A DNA stretch of 64,000 nt, from NCBI RefSeq assembly GCF_003073045.1, contig NC_037593.1, forward strand, positions 20,701,027-20,765,026. The letters are read 5' to 3'. This DNA comes from Pomacea canaliculata (Eukaryota > Mollusca > Gastropoda > Architaenioglossa > Ampullariidae). The notes beneath the pieces were generated by a model. That model saw only the letters and a program-made list of their open reading frames with translations, searched no databases and was not told the DNA's origin. Positions 57,801 to 64,000 of this stretch are shown here, in pieces (within the stretch, counting starts at the first letter, position 1; each line of letters begins with the position of its first letter). The position numbers and the translations under genes were made by a program.

Positions 57801-57957
57801 ACAACTTCGTCCTCACTTGTGTTTGTGTGGAGACGCACTTACCGCACTTGAAGCAGAACTTGTGCCATTTCTGGCCGGCAGCAACCTTCTCCTCGGCCGC
57901 GTAGACCGACTTGCCGCACTTGGGGCACCTGGCCTGCTCTGGAGGTTTGAATGGCAT
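51742..57957 (-). CDS. CSRP: Two-LIM cysteine- and glycine-rich / muscle LIM protein, five coding exons
   Basis: Exons 57957-57843, 57536-57362, 52858-52744, 52423-52330 and 51815-51742 join in phase to 190 residues, close to the 193-194 of vertebrate CSRPs. LIM1: C11, C14, H32, C35, C38, C41, C59, C62; LIM2: C117, C120, H138, C141, C144, C147, C165, C168. Both have the 2-17-2-2-2-17-2 spacing. Each LIM is followed by the family's glycine-rich tail: [16 protein letters not shown], which includes the basic nuclear-targeting motif, and [17 protein letters not shown]. The family binds alpha-actinin/zyxin at actin structures and acts as a nuclear cofactor in muscle. A 5' UTR splice acceptor lies at 57985. 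Intron 2 (57361-52859) holds a 3.15-kb LINE. Reading through the exon-2 donor gives an immediate TGA, so a one-LIM form is possible. Confidence 0.93.
52330..52423 (-). CDS. CSRP: CSRP coding exon 4 (LIM2 core)
   Basis: Acceptor CTTGCAG and donor A|GTGAGT. Encodes [20 protein letters not shown] and on to EVYCK, carrying H138, C141, C144, C147 and C165. Confidence 0.93.
52744..52858 (-). CDS. CSRP: CSRP coding exon 3 (linker and LIM2 start)
   Basis: Acceptor TCTTGCAG and donor GTG|GTACGT. Encodes the inter-LIM linker ([19 protein letters not shown]) and [19 protein letters not shown]. The residue before the invariant PWHK is Val instead of the usual Lys/Gly-rich turn. Confidence 0.93.
52859..53901. 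other. CSRP intron 2, part downstream of the LINE
   Basis: Non-coding. From about 53500 the words CTGACTCT, GATAAACAT, GGCTCTG and GCATCTGAC recur irregularly, a degenerate repeat that resumes at 57065-57190 on the other side of the LINE. Confidence 0.5.
53902..57052 (-). mobile_element. RTE-like LINE, nearly full length, in CSRP intron 2
   Basis: TGTTTACTCCTG is duplicated at 53890-53901 and 57053-57064 and bounds a 3151-base insertion. The 3' end (left on the plus strand) is a short (CTGAC)n tail touching the stop codon, as in RTE-type elements. The 5' UTR before the first in-element ATG is only about 55 bases. The length (about 3.2 kb), single ORF and sequence resemblance to BovB/RTE place it in or near the RTE clade. 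It lies in the same orientation as the host gene. Confidence 0.93.
53917..56997 (-). CDS. LINE endonuclease-reverse transcriptase ORF
   Basis: A frame without stops, 1026 residues from the first ATG inside the element (the open frame extends 59 codons further up through 5' UTR and host DNA). Endonuclease domain: TWNVRTL (58-64), LAEVRW with E89, QVYAPT, LGDWNA (193-198), NQIDFIL and GSDHNLV (291-297); all catalytic positions are present. Reverse transcriptase: [12 protein letters not shown] (660-671), [10 protein letters not shown] and the active site FADD (761-764), a normal variant of YADD. The C-terminus has WFGHVTRH and [10 protein letters not shown]. It nicks DNA and copies the element's own RNA at the site (target-primed reverse transcription). 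With an intact frame, terminal tail and clear target duplication, this is a young copy that may still be active. Confidence 0.95.
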   Translation of the reverse strand: MVAKQNRSNMPDRSRPGSPTTAHPSGGLQGGGDKCATGTKSTPKSTIKLPTQGTTIGTWNVRTLYQCGKVKELTHELQRYRWDIVGLAEVRWTGFGESTTDEGHKLWFSGDETKHERGVAFIVRKEVAGTVISCTPVSSRLISIRISARPHNITIIQVYAPTSEHEDEEVEEFYEELDNIIKKTPKKDILLVLGDWNATIGPDAYQQWAGTVGKFGLGNTNARGLRLLEFAQSHRLTIANTLHPHKKSRTVTWHSPGGLVHNQIDFILLPQRFKSSINKAQTRSFPGADIGSDHNLVLTSLKLKLKLRHDNNKSPRIRFNLEKLKDPDTERIFQAQVGGKFAALTTLDCDIDTLAGSIKEVLLSTADEVLGKQRKRKQPWVTDDILDLCDERRALKKERGRDPTTADKYRLVNQQIRTRMKEAKEDWIEDQCCSVEIGMASGDSKKAYETLKALTKTQQRPATVIEDSTGQLLTEKAAVLSRWTEYCQDLYNYKIEPDTSILQHHQTGTRETEDLPVLTDEVREAMHSLKGGKSPGVDNVPAELLKHGGDATTKAFTTLCQKIWEEKKWPEEWAQSIIIPLPKKGNLKQCQNYRTISLISHPSKVMLRIILNRLKPIAEELLAEEQAGFRAGRSTVEQIFNCRVMIEKHLEHHRELYHNFIDFKKAFDRVWHDGLWQVMRSFNIEEGLIQMVAALYKNASSAVLLNNQLGEFFAMTIGVRQGCLLSPILFNIFLEKIMQETLHNHLTLISIGGRPLCNLHFADDIDLMAGSNNELQDLTDRLSRRAGAYGMEISSEKSKVMIISTTDNSSNIVMNGQKLEEVNSFKYLGATLTRDGCCTAEIRIRIGMATSAMSRLDRIWRSNSISFSTKHRLYKSLVVSILLYGCETWTLLAATEKKLQAFENKCLRKLLRISYREHKTNAYVRSTVTSLVGPHEPLLATVKRRKLAWFGHVTRHNTLSKTILQGTLEGSRRRGRPRKSWVTNIKEWTEREMPDLLSSAQDRTGWKILSVAAARRSPLRPDRAWD
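57065..57361. other. CSRP intron 2, part upstream of the LINE
   Basis: Non-coding; begins with the same degenerate CTGCATGTGTCTGACT-type repeat as the far side of the LINE. The donor GTGAGT of exon 2 is at 57356-57361. Confidence 0.6.
57362..57536 (-). CDS. CSRP: CSRP coding exon 2 (second half of LIM1 and Gly-rich region)
   Basis: Acceptor TCTTTCAG and donor GA|GTGAGT. Encodes [19 protein letters not shown], then [20 protein letters not shown] and [17 protein letters not shown]. If the intron is retained the next codons are Glu-stop. Confidence 0.94.
57843..57957 (-). CDS. CSRP: CSRP coding exon 1 (start codon, first half of LIM1)
   Basis: ATG at 57957, then [20 protein letters not shown] and KWHKFCFKC. 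This N-terminus is the common one of protostome MLPs. Donor G|GTAAGTGCG. The exon probably extends to 57984, where TCTGTACAG marks a 5' UTR acceptor. Confidence 0.93.
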
Positions 57958-57984
57958 GTTGTCGAGCTCTCAAGCCGCTGTTAT

Positions 57985-58380
57985 CTGTACAGAAACAATT
58001 AACCAGCTTAGCATTATCAGGTCTCGTACTTGATCAACTCTGTTGATCATCCCGTCCCATCCCGTTTCCCATGGGATTCCCATGGGATTCCCATTCCTAT
58101 GGACAACACTGGGTATCATGAAGATGCATGCATGGACTGGCGATAATTCGCTTCGTGAAGTATTTTGAATCACATACCATATTGTCTTGAGGCGATCTTA
58201 GTAACCAGAGGTCAAGCGACTAGCTGTACTGGTTTTAACGCCTTTATTATATTCTACATTTTAAGAGTGTTTGTTGTAGACATGTATATTGCAAGGGATT
58301 TTATACAGTATGTGAATGTTTTAGATGTATGTAGTACATATAATAGAGTTTCTAGTTTGGTTTGTGGTGACAGCGTACAT
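57985..58380. other. CSRP 5' UTR intron region
   Basis: Non-coding. TCCCATGGGAT-type short repeats occur at 58045-58095. Confidence 0.5.
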
Positions 58381-58383
58381 TGA

Positions 58384-58725
58384 GTGATACAGTATTACTC
58401 AGTATTACTAAGATACAGTATTACACAGTATCACTAAGATACAGTATTACACAGTATCACTAAGATACAGTATTACACAGTATCACTAAGATACAGTATT
58501 ACACAGTATCACTAAGATACAGTATTACCCAGTATCACTAAGATACAGTATTACACAGTATCACTAAGATACAGTATTACACAGTATCACTAAGATACAG
58601 TATTACACAGTATCACTAAGATACAGTATTACTCAGTATCACTAAGATACAGTATTACACAGTATCACTAAGATACAGTATTACCCAGTATCACTAAGAT
58701 ACAGTATTACACAGTATCACTAACC
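58384..58725. repeat. 26-bp minisatellite, about 13 copies
   Basis: Nearly perfect copies of ACAGTATTACACAGTATCAC + TAAGAT. A few copies have ACTCAG or ACCCAG for ACACAG. It lies about 430 bases upstream of the CSRP start codon. Confidence 0.97.
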
Positions 58726-60234
58726 GTTTACATATTTCTGGTGAAAACGTTTGTGTACCTGCATCTCACTTGAAGAAGATGTATCATGGTGTATCGTGGT
58801 GTATCCTGATCATACAAAGGAAACATCATGTGCAGATATTGTAGTGTAGACAGTTCGTGGAATTTGATATTTAAGCCTTAGTTTCAATCCTTATCTACCT
58901 AATGGTTTATTGTTTTTCCCTTCCACAAAACATCATGATATTTATCCAGCCCTACCTCCCACTGTTGATGTGTTTGACTTTAGTTCCCTTTGGATAATTT
59001 CTTTTGTAAACCTCGTCTTCACAGCCGGGAAAGCGATTTATAAATGTGCACTGTTGTTGTTCTTGTTGTCGACGATGTTCTCGATTATACGAAGAAAAGG
59101 GTGGGTCACATGAACGCATTAGTCAGAAAATTGTCAGTTGTCTATAACCCCACAAAGGCATTGTACTGGCCATTCAAACGCATGTAAAACAATCAAGGAA
59201 AACGGAATCTGGTTGTCAAAGAAGAGACAAAATTGTCCTTTGTTATTTTCACAATTTTTGTTTATTTTTCAAGACTGTGTGCAATATGTGTAGATAAATA
59301 AACTTGTTAGATGTAACCGTAAACTTAAAAAATATTTTAAATGTTTAGAAATGATTATGGGTGTTATTGCATTTTAACCATGTAATCCAATTAAAAATGA
59401 TGCATCGCTGTACCAATAGTTTGGAGATTATTGAAAAAAATTATCTGTTTGTGTATGTACTTGAATCCAGTGTGTATTGGTCCAGGCGAGGAAAAGTCTA
59501 AGGCGAGTATCTCAGAGAACCTTTGACTTTGTTGTATATTTCCACCCAAATATCTTTTTCAACACCCCTATTGACTTTTACTGAATTTAAGAAAACGATT
59601 GCATTTCAGAGATATTTAAAAAAATGAGACAAGTTTGTTTCTGTTGAACTTGAAGGTAGTTTGTTTTAGGTGAATTGGTCAGAAGCGGCTACTAGTTACA
59701 AGGTGTATTGGTGTTGGTGACTGTGGTTACACCGCTAGTACTCAATAGAATTGATGAATAAAGCAGTATCAAATAAACAGCGGTACGGATTATAGTAATA
59801 CCAGCCAATGGTAGTAAAAGAAATAACAGCTATTATAGGATAGGGAGCTCCGGCAGAAACTTGAGTTTAATAACTGCTCACCAGACGCACGTGCGCACGT
59901 TTCCATCAACTCCCGACCTGCTGTGATGAGCAACACGTGCTGGCAACGGCCAATTATTCCCTTCTGGGATTCGTTACCTGCAGGTCACCGAGAGCTACTC
60001 GGAGCATTCGTACGAAAGCATTCATCTGGGGGTCTGTGTGAGAACCAGGAGTGGTGCACGTGCATTATTTCCTGTCTTTATTATTACTCATCCTGATTGG
60101 TGAGAATGGTTTCGTACGCTATGGCCCAGCATGGCGTGAGAGCTTTTGAGTAAAAAGCGAGATCGACTTTTTCATTATCGTTTGTTCTCTCCTTTCAAGT
60201 CTTCATACTTTTTCCCTCCTCTGTGTTTGACAGA
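58726..60234. other. Upstream region of CSRP, non-coding
   Basis: No gene recognised. The CSRP promoter and first non-coding exon probably lie in or beyond this stretch; E-box-like CACGTG occurs near 59888 and 59936. Confidence 0.35.
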
Positions 60235-60500
60235 AGCAGTAAGCTTCTCTACAAAACGGCTTTGGTCAAGAAGATTCTAAGACAGTAGGACTCGAAATAA
60301 GCTACTGCTCTATAGGGTTTGACCAAAACAGTAAGGTTCTGGCCATGTCTGTACCCATGTGATCAAAACAGGGTGTATCTGACCCAGACAGGACCAAAGC
60401 ACTAAGCTTCTAATCAAAACATTAGGCTTCTGAACCAGGCAGTATGTTTTTGGCTAAAATACTAGGCTTCTGACCACGACAGTCGGCATCTGAAAGTTTG
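60235..60500. repeat. Degenerate short repeat
   Basis: Words like GACCAAAACAGTAAGCTTCTG recur about nine times with heavy divergence and a spacing near 28 bases. Confidence 0.6.
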
Positions 60501-61811
60501 CTAGAGACAAGCTCTAACAGCCATCCTTGTACAAACCGCTGCAGACATTTCATGAAGAGGCGGGGTCATCGGAAATGTACTTCACACCGTTACCTTTGAT
60601 GCACAACCTTAGTGCGTCCACTTAGCCGCAAGAAATTTGTTTAATCGTCCTATCGCACTGCCACTACATTTTTTTCTCTCTCTCGATCTCTCTTGCTGCC
60701 ACAAAGCACATCCTTGGAAAGGGCACTAGCACGTAAACACTTACACACACAGAAAGTGAACTCTTGCTCTGTTCTTAAAAAGGGATTTTCAATGTCTCCC
60801 ATCAGCTGTCGCATACATGGTGATCTGTAATGATTTCCCCTGGACGTTTTGATGTTTGATGACACAACCTGACATCAGTGGCGTAACATAACGGTCATCT
60901 CAGCTCGTGTGAAGACAGCACAAACACAGAGGCGGATGAAGAATCCACTCGGATCAATAGTCTGCACATTACACTGACGCAGCTGCCAAATGAATCTCGC
61001 TTTCTTTTTTATTTGGATGCAGTCTGTACAGTGCGATTGGACAAACCTCAGACTCTTCTTTTTTTTTTTTTAAGGCATTGGTGCCGTAGCCGCTATCGAA
61101 CCATTTTATTTCGAGAAGCCTTTTTGGTAGCTAGTCTCGAATCATATATAGAACTCCACGTTGGGGACGAAAAAAAAAAAAACAAAAAACAACGATGATC
61201 GGACAAACACATAAAAGCCAGCGACTGGGAAAGGAAACCCACAGGCCAGCCAATGGCATGCAGCGTCTCACCAAGACTTGGCTCACATGTACATTTACCA
61301 AATCCGTGCTGAGGAGTTACCAGGGCAACGAACTACAGCGACAAGAATACGCCTACTAATTATGGTGAGCGGCTTACATAATATTCACTTGACCCCAGCA
61401 GAGACTACAACTACATCTAGACAGGCGATGAGGCTGTGCTGTCGTTGGCCTGTCGCTGTCATCGATGTATGATGTAATCCTCCAGTAATGCTCCTCACCT
61501 CGTCATGTCGACTGTGCCATGGCCGCCCTCCGCTTGCTTGCTCCTCCGTAAACCCGAGATTACACTCTTTACTTGTTGCTTCTTCTGCTACAGTCTTGTA
61601 TTATACGTGTATATAACCTAATCAATCGATTAATTAATCAATCTACCAAAATTTTTTTTAAATTGCGCATTAATAGCTATGCTTGCATAACTGGCTCAAT
61701 TTCTTTTTACGAGTAAATATAGCATATCCAACAGAAATTGATTGAAAAACTTGTTTGATGTGACCTGCCTGTGAACCTTATGATTGATTATTATTCTTCG
61801 ATGTCTTACAG
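60501..61811. other. Region upstream of the carboxypeptidase exon
   Basis: No exon identified. The upstream exon(s) with the start codon of the CPVL-like gene should lie here or further left. A 71-codon minus frame at 60650-60865 has no features. Confidence 0.35.
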
Positions 61812-62043
61812 CAACACAAAAGCGTGCCCGCAGTTACCAAGACAACTAGAGTTGATCCGACAAGCTGCACATGTTCTGGCAGAAAGTTGGGCCCGGCCCC
61901 GCTGCTCCTCCCTGTATGGCTCAGTCTGGTGCTCGTGTTGCTCGGTGGAAGCTGCAGAGGAAGTGATTCAAAGATGTTGTGTGATGCCGACGAGAAGCCG
62001 CTGCTACTGTCGCCATTGATCGCTGCTGGCCAAACACATTTGG
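61812..62043 (+). CDS. CPVL: CPVL-like exon a (signal segment)
   Basis: Acceptor TCTTACAG and donor G|GTTAGA. The frame has no ATG before the hydrophobic segment, so translation must begin further upstream or in an unseen exon. Confidence 0.7.
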
Positions 62044-62128
62044 GTTAGAGATTACTTTCATACATCTCTTGTTTAATAATATCCAGAACCATTTTTTCAA
62101 TTTTATTGATAATTATTTAAACTAGTTT

Positions 62129-62173
<45 letters not shown>

Positions 62174-63733
62174 GCACCTTATTGTCTTGCATCATGTGAC
62201 TTGCTGAACGACACACCGTGACCAACGCTAGACTCACCATGCTTTACAAACAAGACAATGCCAAAACAGAGAATAGTACATAGGGCAATACATACTAAAA
62301 TATTCACAATCATACATATACAGAGGTCACAGTATTTCCTGAATATATTCTTAAAGCTTTTTCGAACTGTGTGATATAGTCACATGACGACATAGACCTG
62401 CTGACTAGAATGACAACTGCTCACTTGTATCTGTTATGTTTCTTCTGTTCAAAACAATCTAATTCTCTTAATATAAATGACATGAGAACAACATAATTTA
62501 GAATGTACATTTAAAGGAACTCGTTGACATCTAATTAGAAAGGTATTTTTAGAAAAAAAAAATTCCTCTCGTTTTGAGAACTAGTTATTTCAACCCAAAT
62601 GCATGTTAGGGATTTGTCAGAAAGAATTTTAATTTTTCTTAATTGTTTTTACTTCATTTCTGTTTACTGAGTTAGTAAAATGAAAATATCATCCAATGGT
62701 TTGCAGCGCAGGAAAAAAGTCGTGTAAGATGTTTGTCCGGAAGTGACGTGGATAGCTACGCAGGATTCATAAGCGTAGATAAACCTGTATGTGACAGCCA
62801 CCTTTTCTTCTGGTTTTTTCCGGCTCAGGTAAGACAGTGACTAAGTAGTCGTTTATTGCTAATCTCTCTGTCACACCTTCTTTGTTGTCATCTAGCATCA
62901 AGTGACCCAGACACAGACAGCAGTTTTATTTCAGTTTTGGGGAGGCCATCTTGCCCACATCAACATCACATACTGCTCTTTGTGTCTGTATGTGTGTGTG
63001 CGCGTGCGCACGCTGTAAATTGTGTTGTCTCTACGTGTTTGTGCATGTTGTGTGTATGCTCATGTATAAAAGTACATTTTTGATGAGTATTTTTTTTAAT
63101 GTGTGTGACCTTATGGAAAGTGCTTTGAGCCCAGTTTTAATGCTTGGGGACGGCGCCATAAAAATTCGCATTTATTTTTTTTTTCTGGAAAACTTTATTT
63201 TTTTTAAAAAATCGACTAATACAATGTTTCAATCAACCTTTTTCCACATAGCCTTGATTGAAAGATCTCGCTTTTTTTATTTTACTTTAATGAACTGTTA
63301 TGTCTCTGTGTGTGTTGGTGTGTGTGCTCTGTGTGTGTAGTTATTACTGTTATTAGTGTTTGGGGCGAGAAGATTGAGTTTTGCACTTGAATTTTTGAAA
63401 AGTAGTTGATGGAGTAAGACCTTGTGATTACTCAGTAAAGGTTTAGGACAAATCATAAGTATTTATTTTCTGTGTCTATTTACTTGTGGGTTATTTGTAA
63501 GTACTGCCGATTTTAGAGGAACTCAGTGTCTCAAGATCTGAAACAGCCAATCATCACATTCTAAGTCGTGTAACAGCGAATACTGAAAATCGGTTTATCT
63601 TTTATCTATTAGGAAAACACTGAAAAGGCCCCCGTACTGCTGTGGCTCAATGGCGGACCGGATCGATCCTCACTGTACGGCGCCATGTTTGAACACGGAC
63701 CTCTCCAGCTGACAGAGCCTCTCTCCGACACTG
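61812..63733 (+). CDS. CPVL: CPVL-like serine carboxypeptidase, N-terminal exons (gene continues off the right end)
   Basis: Three exons join in phase: 61812-62043, 62707-62828, 63613-63733. They encode a hydrophobic signal segment (LLLPVWLSLVLVLLGGSC), KPLLLSPLIAAGQ, VDSYAGFISVDKPVCDSHLF then FWFFPAQ, and KAPVLLWLNGG through MFEHGPL. This is the order of peptidase family S10, closest to probable serine carboxypeptidase CPVL, a lysosomal/secretory enzyme that removes C-terminal residues. The catalytic Ser, Asp and His lie in later exons outside the window. The start codon is not in the first exon found, so one or more upstream exons are missing. The oxyanion-loop motif is GGPDRSS instead of GGPGGSS/GGPGCSS. 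Confidence 0.85.
62044..62706. other. CPVL-like intron with an ATC run
   Basis: Non-coding intron; contains (ATC)n at 62133-62173, about 13 copies. Confidence 0.7.
62133..62173. repeat. (ATC)n microsatellite
   Basis: Uninterrupted ATC triplets, about 13. Confidence 0.97.
62707..62828 (+). CDS. CPVL: CPVL-like exon b
   Basis: Acceptor GGTTTGCAG and donor CAG|GTAAGA. Encodes SDVDSYAGFISVDKPVCDSH then LFFWFFPAQ, the conserved SYAGF...LFFWFFPAQ block of CPVL. Confidence 0.92.
62829..63612. other. CPVL-like intron with LINE 3' tail
   Basis: Contains a stretch at about 63095-63180 (GGAAAGTGCTTTGAGCCCAG, then GGCGCCATAAAAATTCGCATT) that resembles the 3' end of CR1/L2-type LINEs. Otherwise GT-rich and T-rich non-coding sequence. 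Confidence 0.5.
63613..63733 (+). CDS. CPVL: CPVL-like exon c (oxyanion loop)
   Basis: Acceptor ATCTATTAG and donor G|GTGAGT. Encodes ENTEKAPVLLWLNGGPDRSS then LYGAMFEHGPLQLTEPLSDT. Confidence 0.92.
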
Positions 63734-63887
63734 GTGAGTGGCCTCCCCTTCTCCTCCTTCTCTATGGCAGGCAGGACAGATAATACTTCAGTGGGACATG
63801 AAACCATGACGTCACTTCCCTCTCCCTTTGTTAACTGGTTTCGCATCCCACAGCATCTCTCTCTCTCTCCATGTGTTTGATTCACAG

Positions 63888-64000
63888 ATTGTACCTATGT
63901 TGTTGTATGCCTCGGAAATATGGGGACGAAACAGAGTAATGATAGTAGAAGAGTTATTTTTGCATGTAAAAGGTTCCTGGGTGTTTCTGGGTGTTTCTGT
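63888..64000 (+). mobile_element. LINE fragment (reverse transcriptase C-terminal region), cut by the window edge
   Basis: Reads IVPMLLYASEIWGRNRVMIV then EELFLHVK and, after a one-base shift, KRFLGVSG. This is the conserved ...LLYGSEIWG......CKRFLGVS block found downstream of the RT domain in many invertebrate non-LTR elements. The shift suggests a dead copy. Confidence 0.6.

Noticed and set aside
58384-58725. CRISPR-like array
   Set aside because: Direct tandem repeat with no spacers, in animal DNA.

Overview
The window is nuclear DNA of an invertebrate animal. Evidence: GT..AG introns, AATAAA poly(A) signals, a membrane UDP-glycosyltransferase (UGT) gene array, a two-LIM muscle protein (CSRP/MLP) split by introns, a vitellogenic-type serine carboxypeptidase, an RTE-like LINE, and hAT and Tigger-type MITEs. 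The LIM protein and UGT sequences look protostome, most likely molluscan (gastropod). That is an inference; no marker gene fixes the species.

Left third (1-32,612): about four tandem units of roughly 7.5 kb. Each carries the last exon of a small cysteine-rich protein I do not recognise, a long (CACACATG)-type microsatellite in its 3' UTR, a 185-bp hAT MITE, a single-exon UGT and a Tigger-like MITE. Only the third UGT (22535-24061, 508 aa) has an open frame. Copies 1 and 2 are broken mostly by gains or losses inside runs of identical bases. Copy 4 is full of small indels and lies 1.2 kb from an assembly gap of 100 N. Much of the pseudogene appearance may therefore be sequencing error. Between copies 2 and 3 the array is rearranged (a partial extra unit), and a 2.2-kb element with inverted ends and remnants of a MULE-like gene splits one small exon.

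Middle (32,838-46,985): the gap, about 49 copies of a 156-bp satellite whose sequence gets cleaner away from the gap, a 360-bp tract almost free of C on the + strand, a possible small spliced transcript around 42.2-43.6 kb, and two blocks of short tandem repeats.

Right third (46,986-64,000): a 2.05-kb Tigger-type MITE containing a nested 1.54-kb transposon, which looks like the long parent of the 176-bp MITE in the UGT units. Next is the CSRP/MLP gene on the minus strand (five coding exons assembled here, 190 aa). Its second intron hosts a nearly complete RTE-like LINE with an intact ORF and 12-bp target duplications. A 26-bp minisatellite lies just upstream of CSRP. The first three recognisable exons of a CPVL-like serine carboxypeptidase on the plus strand run off the right end, next to a LINE fragment.

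I see no obvious new multi-gene system. The items most worth following up are the unrecognised cysteine-rich exon that travels with the UGT array, the mobile-element history that orders the UGT duplications, and the assembly-quality signal that bears on all pseudogene calls.
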